Source: Cervus elaphus (lineage: Eukaryota; Chordata; Mammalia; Artiodactyla; Cervidae). Taken from it: a stretch of DNA of 64,000 bases. The stretch is taken from contig NC_057828.1 in the NCBI RefSeq assembly GCF_910594005.1, positions 10,490,235 through 10,554,234 on the forward strand, written 5' to 3'. A program made the translations under genes and the position numbers. The stretch's first letter is position 1, and the number at the start of each line of letters is the position of its first letter. Shown here piece by piece: positions 46,320-59,284 of the stretch. Under the pieces are notes generated by a model. It was given only the letters and a program-made list of their open reading frames with translations, made no database searches and had not been told where the DNA came from.

Positions 46320-46478
46320 CACAAAACAAACAATGGAATATTACTCAGTGCTAAAAAAGAAAGCATCTGAGTCAGTTCTAATGAGGTGGATGAATCTAGA
46401 GCCTATTGTACAGAGTGAAGTAAGTCAGAAAGAGAAAGATAAATATTGCATATTATCACACGCATATGGAATCTAGAA
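46320..46478 (+). mobile_element. L1 3' end, left part
   Basis: caatggaatattactcagtg, gagtcagttctaatgaggtg and gtgaagtaagtcagaaagag are classic L1 words. Interrupted after atatggaatctag by a BovB-like element. Confidence 0.85.
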
Positions 46479-47432
46479 GCAACAGTTAGAGCCCTGTATG
46501 GAACGACTGATTGGTTCAAGATTGGGAAAGCAGCATGACCGAGCTGTGTGCTGTCACCGTTTGTCTGACCCACATGCTGAGCACATCGTGAGAAAGGCCA
46601 GCCTGGATGAGTTACAAGCTGGAATCAAGATAGGCGGGAGAAACACCCAACAACCTCAGATATGCGGATGATACCACGCTAATGGAAGAAAGGGAAGAGG
46701 AACTAAAGAGCCTCTTGATGGGGGTGAAGGAGGAGAGTGGAAGAGCCAGCATAAAACTAAATACTAAAATAAAGAAAACTAAGATCACATCACCTGACCA
46801 TATTACTTCATGGCAAATAGGAGAGGAAAATGTGAAGTAAGTGGCAGATCTCCTCTTCTTGGGCTCTAAAATCACTGTGGATGGTAACCACAAGCCATGA
46901 AATCAGAAGACAACTGCTTCTTGGCAGGAAAGCTGTGACAAACCTAGACAGTGTGTTGAAAAGCAGAGACATTACTCTGCTGACAAAGGTCCATTGTAGT
47001 CAAGGCTATGGTCTTCCCGGTAGTCGTGTAGGGCTGTGAGAACTGGACTGTAAAGAAGGCATAACACCAAAGAATAAAGTCTTCAAACTCCTCAAAGTCC
47101 TTTGGACAACAAGGAGATCAAACCAATCAATATTAAGGGAAATCAACCCCAAATACTCATTGGAAGAACTGATACTGAAGCTGAAGCTCCAGTATTTTGG
47201 TCATTAGATGCGAACAGATGACTCATTGGAAAAGTCCCAGATGCTGGGAAAGAGTGAGGGTAGAAGGAAAAGAGGGTGTCAGAGGATGAGATGGCTGAAT
47301 GGTATCACTGAGGCAATGGACATGAACTTTGGCAAACTTCGGAAGTTGGTGAGGGACAGAAAGGCCTGGCATGCTGCAGCCCATGGGGTCACAAAGAGTC
47401 AAACATGACTAAGTGACTGAACAACAACATGG
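46479..47432 (+). mobile_element. old BovB fragment inserted in L1
   Basis: Diverged BovB from the reverse transcriptase region (YADD box readable near 46655-46675) to the 3' end (acatgactaagtgactgaac). It is flanked by atggaatctag on the left and atggagtctag on the right, a probable target-site duplication. No long frame survives. Confidence 0.85.
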
Positions 47433-47795
47433 AGTCTAGAAAGATAGTACAGATGAACCTACTTGCAGAGCAGCAGTGGAGACACAGACATAGGGAACAG
47501 ACTTGTGGACACAGTTGGGGAAGGAGAGGGTGGGAATAACTGACAAAATAGCATGGAAACATTTACATTACCATATGTAAAATAGACAGCAAGAGGGAAT
47601 TTCTTGTGTCACAAAGGGAGTTCAACCCAGTGCTCTGTGACAACCTAGACGGGTGGGATGGGGAGGGAGATGGGAGGGGGGTTAAGGAGGGAGAGGACAT
47701 ATGTATACCTGTGGCTGATTCATGCTGATGCATGACAGAAACCAACACAATATTGTAAAGCAGTTATCCTTCCATGAAAAAAAAAAGAAAAAATA
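47433..47795 (+). mobile_element. L1 3' UTR, right part
   Basis: Continues the L1 of 46320-46478: gggaacagacttgtggacac, gagggtgggaataactgaca, ending ccatgaaaaaaaaaag. Confidence 0.85.
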
Positions 47796-47831
47796 CATTT
47801 GATTTGTGACAGCTTTAGATGTGTGTGTGTT

Positions 47832-47968
47832 TTAAAATGTATTTAGTCATTTGGCTGTGCTGGACCTCAGTTACAGCATGTGTGATCTAGTTCCCTGACC
47901 AAAGATCAAACCCCAGGCCCCCTGCATTGGAACACGGAGTTTAGTCACTGGACCACCAAGGTAGTCCA
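47832..47968 (-). mobile_element. CHR-type tRNA-derived SINE fragment
   Basis: Complement of a tRNA-like head (tagtcactggaccaccaagg) with ccctgaccaaagatcaaacc. Partial. Confidence 0.65.
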
Positions 47969-49008
47969 GAGAAGTGGCAGCTTTAATCTTTCTGCTCTGT
48001 CTCTTGAGGATGCCTGATTCTAATGCCTGATTTCCATAAAAACAGAAACTCAGGATTATGTTGGCTCTATGTTTTGTCAATGACTCAGGTCACTGTTCTA
48101 GTTTCATTGCTGGTGGCCTGGTCTACATCCGTGTATACTCTAAGTCAGCCTAGCTGTGGCTTCACTGCTATGACACTCGCCTGGATCCACCCTCTTCCAG
48201 GGATGCTCTTCTTTTCCACATTTCAACTCTACCCTTCCCCTTTAAAGACAAAACTCATCTCTCACTGTCTTGAATTATGGTTTGTATACCTTATCTTCAC
48301 CTTAGACAAGATCTCTTCTTTCCTTTATTCTTCTGTGATTGTTAGAAATTTATCAAAAATATTGAACCCCAATTTCATATCAGAACTCCAACTTCATCTA
48401 TGTGTGGCTACCTCATAGTGTCTTTGCATTCCTATTAGCAGGTGCTGTGGCTTCTTTTAGCTTTGAGTCTTATCCCCTCCCCTCCTATTCCCTGCAACCT
48501 TCAAACATCCAACACTGGCCCTGGCTGTTACAAATCATTAAGTAACCATTTATATTTGTCAATTATAAACAGGTGAAAGTATGTTGAGCTTCATCAAGGA
48601 AATAAGGCTAAAGGGAAGGAATGCATAAATTTGTTTCAAAAATGTTTCTACTTGCATAGCATTTTAGTGTGACTTGATAGGAAAATGTTTTCAAAAATGT
48701 GCAAGGAGTTCAATTCTGCCACAAACACATGTGCTTGGAAGAGTTCCAAAGCAGAATGTTGCTAGGCTGACAGTTTGATTTTGGACATCAGAGACACCAA
48801 GCAGAGATTCCAGCAATGGCCTATCACAACTTCCGATCTGCACAGCAGTGAGACAGCACCTGGAAGTTGCTGTAAATCACCAAGTGTGTGAATATTTGTT
48901 ATTCAGCAATAAATACTACTATACAGCACATGTAGAGAGGGGCAGTAAAAGAAGTGAGGGAGAGTAATAAAAGGAGACGGAAACAGAGAAGGAGGGAAAA
49001 GGAGAAAG
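47969..49008. other. no recognised feature
   Basis: A 131-codon forward frame (48023-48418) rich in hydrophobic and Ser/Thr residues has no start context or homologue that I recognise. The rest holds no visible repeat. Confidence 0.3.
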
Positions 49009-50845
49009 TTCAATTCAGGTCACTTCAGTCACTCAGTCGTGTCCGACTCTTTGCGACCCCATGAGTCGCAGCACGCCAGGCCTCCCTGTCCATCACCAAC
49101 TCCCAGAGTTTACCCAAACTTATGTCCATCGAGTCAGAGATACCTTATAACCATCTCATGCTCTGCCGGCCCCTTCTCCTCCTGCCCCCAATCCTTCCCA
49201 GCATCAGGCTCTTTTCCATTGAGTCAACTCGTCGCATAAGGTGGCCAAAGTACTGGAGTTTCACCTTCAACATCAAACCTTCCTATGAACATCCAGGACT
49301 GATCTCCTCTAGGATGGACTGGCTGGATCTCCTTGCAGTCAAAGGGACTCTCAAGAGTCTTCTCCAACACCACAGTTCAAAAGCATCATTCTCTTGCACT
49401 CAGCTTTCTTCACAGTCCAACTCTCACATCCATACGTGACCACTGGAAAAACCATAGACTTGACTAGATGGATCTTTGTTGGCAAAGTAATATCTCTGTT
49501 TTTTAATATGCTATCTAGGTTGGTCATAACTTTCCTTTCAAGGAGTAAGCATCTTTTACTTTCCTGGCTGCAATCGCCATCTGCAGGGATTTTGGAGCCC
49601 AAAAATATAAAGTCTGACACGGTTTCCACTGTCTCCTCATCTATTTGCCATGAAGTGATGGGACCAGATGCCATGATCTTAGTTTTCTGAACGTTGAGTT
49701 TTAAGTCAACTTTTTCCCTCTCCTCCTTCACTTTCATCAAGAGACTTTTTAGTTCCTCTTCACTTTCTGCCATAAGGGTGGTGTCATCTGAATATCTGAG
49801 GTTATTGATATTTCTCCCGGCAATCTTGTTTCCAGCTTGTGCTTCCTCCAGACCAGCGTTTCTCATGATGTACTCTGCATATAAGTTAAATAAGCAGGGT
49901 GACAATATACAGACTTGACCTTCTCCTTTTCCTATTTGGAACCAGTGTGCTGTTCCACGTCCAGCTGTAACTGTTGCTTCCTGACCTGCATACAGATTTC
50001 CCAAGAGACAGGTCAGGTGGTCCGGTATTCCCATCTCTCCAAATTTTCCACAGTTTATTGTGATCCACACAGTCAAAGGCTTTGGCATAGTCAGTAAAGC
50101 AGAAATAGATGTTTTTCTGGAACTCTCTTGCTTTTATGATGATCCAGTGGATGTTGGCAATTTGATCTCTGGCTCCTCTGCCTTTTCTAAAACCAGCTTG
50201 AGCATCTGGAAGCTCATGGTTCACACATTGCTGAAGCCTGGCTTGGAGAATTTTGAGCATTAATTTACTAGCGTGTGAGATGAATGCAATTGTGTGGTAG
50301 TTTGAGCATTTTTGACATTGCCTTTATTTGGGATTGGAATGAAAACTGACCTTTTCCAGTCCTGTGGCCACTGCTGAGTTTTCCAAATTTGCTGGCATAT
50401 TGAGTGCAGCACTTTCACAGCATCATCTTTCAGGATTTGAAAGAGCTCAACTGGAAATCCATCATCTCCATTAGCTTCGCTCATAGTGATGCTTTCTAAG
50501 GCCCACTCGACTTCACATTCCAGGATGTCTGGCTGTAGTTGAGTGATCACACCACTGTGATTATCTGGGTCATGAAGATCTTTTTTGTACAGTTCTTGTG
50601 TATTCTTGCCATGACTTCTTAATATCTTCTGCTTCTGTTAGGTCCATACCATTTCTGTCCTATATCGAGCCCATCTTTGCATGAAATGTTCCCTTGGTAT
50701 CTCTAATTTTCTTGAAGAGATCTCTAGCTCTCCCATTCTGTTGTTTTCCTCTATTTCTTTGCATTGATTGCTGAAGAAGGCTTTCTTATCTCTGCTTGCT
50801 ATTCTTTGGAACCCTGCATTCCAATGGGAATATCTTTCCTTTTCT
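49009..50845 (-). mobile_element. BovB LINE, 5'-truncated
   Basis: 1.84 kb reverse copy from the 3' end (acttcagtcactcagtcgtg) to the region just after the endonuclease domain (ctttggaaccctgcattcc). No clear target-site duplication seen. Confidence 0.93.
49351..50550 (-). pseudogene. BovB reverse transcriptase relic with altered active site
   Basis: Frames at 50260-50550, 49886-50260 and 49351-50088 (245 codons) cover the reverse transcriptase. The catalytic box reads YSDD (residues 99-102 of the longest frame) instead of YADD, and the usual RQGCILSP is changed to GQVCILSP. Frameshifts near 50070 and 50260 break it. FRKGRGARDQIANIHW and FTDYAKAFDCVDH remain readable. Confidence 0.88.
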
Positions 50846-51406
50846 AAGAGAGAGATTTAAATAGTAAGAAGGGAATACAATTCCTTCTGCTTTTACTCAG
50901 GACGACTCTCCCTCAGAGTGAGCATGTGGTGTCCAAGTTCGGCCACAGCTTTCCAGAATGAACTTCACACAATACTGAGACTGATCTTTTGTTTGAGCAA
51001 AGCCATTCTCTATAAAATATAGCTGCAAATTCAAGTCAATATTCTCATCTCATGTTCAAAGAAAGACAGATTTATCTGTATCAACACTGGAGGAAAATAG
51101 AACTGAGCTGCGTTGATTAAGAAATGCATATAATTAATTAATGTGAGGTAGGAGTATAAACATGTATTCAGTTTAGGTGATTTAATGAACTCTTAAGATA
51201 ATTTTACTTAAACGCATTCAGTGCTTTATAAACTGAATGTGTATCTATATCTCGAATGAGAGCTAACTTCACTGTGACCCCAAGTCTTATTACTGTTATG
51301 AATTCAATAGAGAAAGGACATTCTACTTAACTAAAATGATTTATTTTTACAGGATTTATGAAGTTGTCTTTGTTTGTGTGCCAAAACACTCATAAAATAA
51401 GCTTTT
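50846..51406. other. no recognised feature
   Basis: AT-rich sequence with no gene or repeat recognised. Confidence 0.35.
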
Positions 51407-51545
51407 GGGGGACTTTCCTGGTGGTCCAATGGTTAAGACTCCACGCTTCCAATGAAGGGGGCATGGGTTCCATCCCTAGTCTTTGGACTAAGATGGCATA
51501 TGCCACATGGCAAAAAAAAAGAAAAAAAGGAAAGAAAGAAATAGC
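51407..51545 (+). mobile_element. CHR-type tRNA-derived SINE
   Basis: ggggactttcctggtggtcc head, gactccacgcttccaatg, and a long A/G-rich tail to 51545. Confidence 0.8.
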
Positions 51546-51571
51546 ATTGTGACTTAAGTGAGTTTAAATGG

Positions 51572-51712
51572 ACATAACTGGAGAACGGAATGGTAACCCA
51601 CTCCAATGTTCTTGCCTAGAAAATCTCATGAACAGAAGCCCCCAGTAGGCTACAGTTCATGGGGTCACAAAGAGTCAGACATGACTCAGCACCTAAACCA
51701 CCACCACCAAAA
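51572..51712 (+). mobile_element. Bov-A body fragment
   Basis: The 3' half of a Bov-type SINE (cactccaatgttcttgccta, gtcacaaagagtcagacatg) with a CACCAC tail; the tRNA-like head is missing. Confidence 0.85.
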
Positions 51713-52551
51713 GGTGATAAATAAAAACTGGCAAGAAGCTGATAAAATAATACATATGCATGCAACAATTCTATCTATAAATTATTTATATTGTGAAATC
51801 TGGAATTGGAAGAAGGCACTTTGCATAACAGACAGAGGGAAGATCAAGAGAAATTACTGAATCCTTTTATACTCTTAACTGGTTGTAATACCAGGCGCAG
51901 CAATTTATAGAAAACAATATTTCTGTAAATAAAATAGGCTTCTGGAAAGCAATGCTTTTACAAATAAACCTATTCATCTGTCTAATCAGAACTTTGTTTA
52001 TAACTTAGTTAATTTTTACTTATTGATCACATAATGTGTCAAGAATTTTTTTTCTAGTTTCCCATTGTTTCCTAGTTCTCTTTTATGTTTCTTTGTAACA
52101 AGTGAAATTGTGGTGTCTTAAAACTCTTTACAATGTATTGAAATTGTTTATTTTCTTGACTCACTCACCAAGCTATAAGCTCCTTGAAAAAAAGCAATCT
52201 GGCCTTGTTCATTACTGAATGCTGAACACAAATATAAACACACTAATTGTTGAACAAGTATTATTTTTTAAAATTTTCATATTGTAAAATAAAATGTATC
52301 ATGACATTTTTAATTTTAGTTGGACTTTTTAATTCAGATAGTTTCAGTTCTGTTCAGGTGGTAATGAAAAAATGTTATGTTAGTTCTGCAATCAAGGTAC
52401 CTACATTCTAGTGCCATGAAGATAAAAAGTAAATTTAGAATACAATTGCAACAAATAGCTCAATCCAGGTGACATGTTACACTCACTACAATATTTTCAC
52501 TTCAAACTGTTTCATGTGATTCCTTAATTATATGGTAATCTAGTAAATGGG
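51713..52551. other. no recognised feature
   Basis: AT-rich; no gene or repeat recognised. Confidence 0.35.
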
Positions 52552-52768
52552 GGCTTCCCTGGTGGCTCAGTGGTAAAGAATCTGCCTGCCAATGAAAGAT
52601 TTGCAAGACAGGTGGATTCCAACCCTGGGTTGAGAAGATCCCCTGGAGAAGGAAATGACAATCCACTCCAGGATTCCTGCCTGGGAATCCCCACGGACAG
52701 AGGGGACTGGTGGGCTACAGGCTTTGGGGTTGCAAACAGTAGGACACAACAGCAACTGAGCACAACCT
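52552..52768 (+). mobile_element. Bov-tA-type SINE
   Basis: Complete forward SINE (gcttccctggtggctcagtg to gcaactgagcacaac). A (GAA)n run follows at 52811-52830. Confidence 0.9.
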
Positions 52769-52920
52769 AGCAAATGATTTCAAACCCTTGAGATGAGGGG
52801 CCTGATTAAAAAAAGAAGAAGAAGAAGACGAACTACACTGAGTAACGTAAAGGGTACTGTGGCAAAATGATGTGCCTCTTTTGATTTATAAACCAGTTGA
52901 TCTTGGATGAACATCTGGGT

Positions 52921-53054
52921 AACATTTCAAATCCTAAAAGATGATGCTGTGAAAGTGCTGCACTCAATATGCCAGCAAATTTGGAAAACTCAGTAGTGGC
53001 CACAGGACTTGCAAATGTCAGTTTTCATTCCAACCCCAAAGAATGGCAATGCCA
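52921..53054 (+). mobile_element. BovB fragment, left of an L1 insertion
   Basis: Reverse transcriptase region words (gatgctgtgaaagtgctgca, cagcaaatttggaaaactca) up to ggcaatgcca. The same BovB resumes at 57571. Confidence 0.9.
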
Positions 53055-56000
53055 ACCCAAGGAGAAACATGCCAAGACAGACACCAATGGACTAAGAAAG
53101 GCTAAACACAAAGCATATTAAAAGCAGCAAGGGAGAAACAAATAATATAAAAGGGAAATCCCATACACTTAATAGCTGATCTTTAGGCAGAAACTCTGCA
53201 GGACATAATTAAAGTACTGAAAGGGAAAAATCTACAACCAAGACTACTGTACCCAGCAAGGATCTCATTCAAAATTAATGGAGAAATAAAAAGCTTTTCA
53301 GAAAAGCAAAATTTAAGAGAATTCAATACCACCAAACTAGCTTTACAACAAATGTTAAAGGGACTTATGTAGTCAAGAAATAAGAGAGAAGAAAAAAGAT
53401 CCCCAAAATCAACCCCCCAGAATTAGAAAATGGCAATAGGAACATATATATCAATAATTGCTTTAAATGTAAATGAATTCAATGCTCTAACCAAAAGGCA
53501 CAGATTGGCTGAGTAGATACAAAAACAAGACCCATATATAGGCTCTCTACAAGAAACCCACTTCAGACGTCAAGACACATAGAGACTGAAAGTGAGAGGA
53601 TGGAAAAATATATTCCATGCAAATGGGAAGCAAAAGAAAGCTGGAGTAGCAGTCCTCATATCAGACAAAATACATCTTAAAACAAGGAAGATTACAAGAG
53701 ATAAGGAAGAACACTACATAATGCTCAACAGATCAATCCAAGAGGGAGACATAACAATTGTAAATATCTATGCACCCAACATAGGAGAACCTCAATCTAT
53801 AAGACGAACACTAAGAGACATAAAAGGAGAAACTGACAGTAACACAATAATAGCTGGATCTTTTAACATCCCACTTACACCCATGGACAGATCAACAAAA
53901 CAGAAAATTAATAAGGAAACACAAGTCTTAAATGATACATTAAATGAGATGGATTTCATTGATATCGTCAGGACATTCCATTCAAATACTGAAGAATAAG
54001 TTTTTTCTAAAGGGCACATGGAACATTCTCCAGGATAGGCCACATCTTGGGTCACAAATCCAAACCTCAGTTAATTTAAGAAACTTTAAATCATATCAAG
54101 CATCTTCTCCATCAATTACAAGAAAAAAAAGTGTAAGAAACACAAACACATGGAGACTAAATAACCAACAGGTAACTAAAGAAATAAAAAGATTTCTAGA
54201 AACATATGACAATGAAAACATGACAACACAAAACCTTTGGGATGCAGAGAAAGCAGTTCTAACAGGGAAGTTTATAACAATACAATCCTACCTCAAGAAA
54301 CAAGGAAAACAACAAATATACAACCTAACTTTACACCTGAAACAACTGAGAAAAGAAGGAGAAAAAAACCTCAAAATTAGTAGGAGGAAAGAAAGCATAA
54401 AGACAGAACAGACATAAAGGAAAAAGAAAGGAAATAAATAATAGTAAAGCTTAAAAAAGCTAAAAGTTGGCTCTTTGAGGTGATAAACAAAATTGACAAA
54501 CATTTAGCCAGACTAGTCTAGAAAAAAGAGAGAAGAATCAAATCAACAAACTTAGAAATGAAAAAGGAGAGGTTACAACACACAATGCAGAAATACAAAG
54601 GATTATAAGAGACTATTATGAACAACTATATAGCAATAAAATAGATAACCTGGAAGAAATGGACAGATTCTTAGAAAAGTTCAATCTTCCAAGATTGAAC
54701 CTGGAAGGAATAGAAATTATGAACAACCCAATTACAAGCACTGAAATTGAAGCTGTGATCAAAAGTCTCCCCAAAATCAAACACCCAGGACCAGATGGCT
54801 TCACAGCAGAATTCTCTCAAACATGTAGAGAGGAGCTAATGCCTATATTTCTAAAACTTTTTTCAAAAAATTGTAGAGGAAGGAACATTTTCAAATTCAT
54901 TCTATGAGGCCACCATCACCCTGATATGAAAACCAGACAAAGACAACACACAAAAAGAAAACTATAGGCCAATATCATTGATGAACATAGATGCAAAAAT
55001 ACTCGACAAAATTTTAGCAAACAGAATTCAGCAACATATCAACAAGTTCACCATGAACAAGTTGGGTTTATTCAAGGGATGCAAGGATTCTTCAATATAC
55101 AGAAATCAAACAATGTGATGCACCATATTAACAAACTGAGAGAAAAAAAACCACATGATTATCTCGATAGATAAAGAAACACCTTTGAGAAAACTCAGCA
55201 CACATTTATGATTAAAATAAATTCTTCAAAAAATGGGCATAGAAGGAACCTACATCAACATAGTAAGGGCCATACATGATAAGCCTGCAGTAAACATTAC
55301 TCTCGATGCTGAAAAACTGAAAGCATCCCCCCCAAGATCAGGAACAAGACATGGGTGTCCATTTTCACCACTACTACTCAACATAGTTCTGGAAGTCCTA
55401 ACTACAGCTATGACTACAGAAGAAAAAGAAATAAAAGGAATCCAGATCAGAAAAGAAGTAAAGCTCTCACTGTCTGCAGATGACATGATACTGTACATAG
55501 AAAACCCTAAAGATAGTATCAGAAAATTACTAGAGATAATCACTGAATTTTGCAAAGCTGCAGGATACAAACTCAATACACAGAAATCACTTGCATTTCT
55601 AAATACTAACAGTGAAAAATCAGAAGGAAAAATTAAGGAATCAGTCCTGATCACGACTGCAAGAAAAAGCATTAAATATCTAGGAAGAAACTTACCTAAG
55701 AAGACAAAGGAACTGTACACAGAAAATGATAAAACATTAGTGAAAGAAATCAAAGATGACATAAACAAATGGAGAGATATTCCATGTCCCTGTGTAGGAA
55801 GAATCAATACTGCAAAAATGACAATACTACCAAACACAATCTACAGATTCAATGTGATCCCTATCAAATTACCAATGGAATTTTTCACAGAACTAGAACA
55901 AAAAGTTTCACAGTTCATATGGAAACACAGAAGAACCAGACTAGCCAAAGCAGTCTTAAAGAAGAAGAATGGAGCTGGAGGAATCAACCTTCCTGATTTC

Positions 56001-57553
56001 AGATTATACTACAAAGCTACAGTCATCAAGACAGTATGTTAGTGGCACAAAAACAGAAATATAGACCAATGGAACAAGATAGAGAGCACAGAAATAAACC
56101 CAGACACCTATGGGTAACTTATTTCTGACAAAAGAGGCAAGAATATGCAATGGGGCAAAGACAGCCTCCTCAATAAATGGTGCTGGGAAAACTGGACAGC
56201 TACATGTAAAAGAATGAAATTAGAACATTTTCTAACATCATACACAAAGATAAAACTCAAAATGGATTAAAGACCTACATGTAAGACCAGAAACTGTAAA
56301 TCTCTTAGAGGAAAACATAGGCAGAACACTTGATGACATCAATCAAAGCAAGATCCTCTATGAAACACCTCCTAGAGGAATGGAAATAAAAACAAAAGTA
56401 AACAAGTGGGACCTGATTAAACTTAAAAAGCATTTACACAGCAAAGCAAACTATAAGCAAGGTGAAAAGACAATCCTCAGAATGGGAGAAATTAATGGCA
56501 AATGAAACAACTGACAAATGATTAATTTCCAAAACATACAAGCAGCTCATACAACTCAATACCAGAAAAACAAACAACCCAATCAAAAGTGGAAAAATGA
56601 CCTAAAGAGACATTTCTCCAAAGAATATATACAGACGGCTAACAAGCACATGAAAAGATGTTTAACATTACTCATTATTAAAGAATTGCAAATCAAAACT
56701 ACAATGACATATCATCTCACACCTGTCAGAATGGCTCTCACTAAAAAGCCTACAAACAATAAATGCTGGATAAGGTGTGGAAAAGAGGGAACACTCTTGC
56801 ACTGATGGTGGGTATGTAAATTGATACAGCCAGTATGAAAGACAGTATTGAGATGCCTTAAAAAACTAGGAATAAAACCACCATATTGACCCAGCAATCC
56901 CATGCCTAGGCATATACCCTGAGGAAACCAAAATTGAAAGAGACACATGTATCCCATTGTTCACTGCAACACTATTTACAATAGCCAGAAAATGGAAGCA
57001 ACCTAGATGTCCATTAATAGAAGAATGGATAAAGAAGTTGTGGTACATACACACAATGGAATATTACTCACCCATAAAAAGGAACACATTTGAGTCAGTT
57101 CTAATGAGGTGGATGAACCAAGAACCTATTATACGGAGTGAAGTGAGTCAGAAAGAGAAAGAAAAATACCGTACTCTAATGCATATATATGGAGTCTAGA
57201 AAACTGGTACTGAAGAATTTATTTACAGTGAAACTATGAAGAAACAGACATAGAGAATAAAACTGTGGACATGGAGAGAGGGTAGAAGAAGGTTATATGT
57301 ATGAAAGGGGTAACATGGAAACTTACATTACCATATATAAAATAGATAGCCAAAGGAAATTTGCTGTATGGCTCAGGAAACTCAAACAGGGGCTCTGTAT
57401 AAACCTAGAGGGGTGGGATGGGGAGGGAGATGGGAGGGAGTTTCAAAAGAGAGGGAATACATGTATACCTATGTCTGATTCATGTTGAGGTCTGACAGAA
57501 AACAGCAAAATTCTGTAAAGCAATTATCTTTCAAAAACAATAACAACAACAAA
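53055..57553 (+). mobile_element. L1 LINE, about 4.5 kb, inserted in BovB
   Basis: 5'-truncated L1 with the end of the region before ORF2, most of ORF2 and the 3' UTR, ending in an A-rich tail (aaaacaataacaac). Flanked by a 17-bp target-site duplication, aaagaatggcaatgcca at 53038-53054 and aaagaatagcaatgcca at 57554-57570 (one mismatch). Confidence 0.95.
53592..56805 (+). pseudogene. L1 ORF2 relic
   Basis: Broken ORF2. The 53592-53999 frame holds endonuclease sequence (KKAGVAVLISDKI, IVNIYAPN, IIAGSFNIPLTPMD, where the usual GDFN has become GSFN). 54659-54907 holds the start of the reverse transcriptase (KHPGPDGFTAEF). 55233-56042 (269 codons) holds PLLLNIVLEVL and the catalytic box, which reads SADD (residues 81-84) rather than the usual FADD, then the thumb region to KKKNGAGGINLPDFRLYYKA. 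56518-56805 holds the C-terminal part. Multiple stops and frameshifts separate the pieces, so it is inactive. Confidence 0.9.
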
Positions 57554-57570
57554 AAAGAATAGCAATGCCA

Positions 57571-58109
57571 AAGAACATTAAAACTACCACACAATTACAC
57601 TCATTCCACATGTTAGCAAGGTAATGCTCAAAATTCTTTAAGCTAGGCTTCAACAATATGTGATCTGACAACTTCCAGATGTACAAGCTGAATTTAGAAA
57701 AGTCGGAGTAACCAGAGATCAAAATGGCAACATCTGCTGTATCATAGAAAAAGCAAGAGAATTCAGGAAATAAAACATCTACTTCTGGTTCATTGACTAT
57801 GCTAAAGCCTTTGACTGTGTGGATCACAACAAACTGTTGAAAATTGTGAGAGATGTGAATACTAGACCACCTTCTCTGCCTCCTGAGAAATCTGCATGAG
57901 GTCAAGAAGCATACAGATTAGAAGCGTGCATGGAACAACACGCTGGTTCCAAATTGGGAAAGGAGTACATCAAGGCTGTATATTGTCACCCTGCTTATGT
58001 AATTTCTATGCAGAGTACATCATGCGGAATGCCAGGCTGGATGAAGCACAACCTGGAATCAAGACTGCTAAGAGAAATGTCAATAACCTCAGATATGCAG
58101 ATGACACTG
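57571..58109 (+). mobile_element. BovB fragment, right of the L1 insertion
   Basis: Continues 52921-53054 in register (aatgccaaagaaca...). It passes through AFDCVDHNK-coding sequence and the palm region and ends abruptly just after the YADDT codons at about 58109. Confidence 0.88.
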
Positions 58110-58371
58110 AAATGGGAAATTTGAGTTCGGTTCTGTGGAGACAAGGAATGGAATCCATGAACAGGTAAACACTCACAGTAGCAAGCAAATAAGATTTATT
58201 AAAGAGGACAAAAGTACAAAGCTATCAGCATAGAAACTGAGACGGTGTAAAGAGTCCCCATACTGGGACTTAGAGTAGTTTTTACATACTTCCTTAAATC
58301 ACATTATTTCTAACCAATCAATTTAAAAGTCAAGACACTTAACATCTTTATGGCTTGCCTTGATCCTTTGG
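58110..58371. other. about 260-bp non-BovB insert inside BovB sequence
   Basis: Unrelated to BovB, L1 or the SINEs here. It contains aataagatttattaaagagg, a possible LTR-like polyadenylation signal context, but no clear terminal TG/CA pair that I can fix. Possibly a retroviral LTR fragment; unassigned. Confidence 0.3.
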
Positions 58372-59277
58372 ACTGGTTGCAAATTGGGAAAGGAGTATGT
58401 AAAAGCTATATACTGTCACCCTGCTTATTTAACTTATATGCAGAGTATATAATGTGAAATGCCAGACTGGATGAAGCACAAGCTAGAATCAAGACTTCTG
58501 GGAGAACTATCAATAACCTCAAATATGCAGATGAAACCACCCTAATGGCAGAAAGCAAAGAAGAACTGAAGCGCCTCTTGATGGAAGTGAAAGTGTAGAG
58601 TGAAAAATCTGGTTTAAAACTCCACACTCAAAAAATGAAGATCATGGTATCCAGTCTCAACATTTCATTGCAAATAGATGGGGAAAAATTGGAAATGGTG
58701 AAAGAGATTATTTTCCTGGGCTCCAAAATCACTGAAGATGGTGACTGCATCCATGAAATTAAAAGACACTTGCTCCTTTGAAGAAAAGTTATGACCAACC
58801 TAAACAGCATATTAAAAAGCAGACATTACTTTGCCAACAAGTCTTAGTCAAAGTTATGGCTTTTCAAGTAGTCATGTAAGATGTGAGAGCTGGATATGAG
58901 TGACCAAGAATTGATGCTTTTGAACTGTGGTGTTGGAGAAGACTCTTGAGAGTCCCTTGGACTGTAAGATCAAGCCAGTCTATCCAAAAGTAAATCAGTC
59001 CTGGATATTCATTGGAAGGATTGATGCTGCGGCTGAAACTCCAATACTTTGGAAACCTGATGGGAAGAACAGACTCATTGGAAAAGACCCTGATTCTGGG
59101 AAAGATTGAAGGCAGGAGGAGAAGGGTATGACAGAGGATGAAACGGTTGGATGACATCACCAACTCGATGGCCATGTTTTGAGCAGGCTCTAGGAGTTGG
59201 TGATGGACAGGGAGGCCTGGCATGCTGCAGTCCATGGGGTCACAGAGTCAGATAAGACTGAGGACTGAACTGAACTT
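58372..59277 (+). mobile_element. BovB fragment that repeats the palm region
   Basis: Starts again at the gactggttgcaaattggg position, upstream of where the previous fragment ended, and runs to the BovB 3' end. About 175 bp of palm sequence is therefore present twice (57940-58109 and 58372-58545). The catalytic box has decayed to YADE. Confidence 0.88.
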
Positions 59278-59284
59278 GGTCCTG

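Noticed and set aside
48023..48418. 131-codon forward frame as a small membrane protein gene
   Set aside because: No homologue recognised, no promoter or splice context, and length is within chance expectation for 64 kb.
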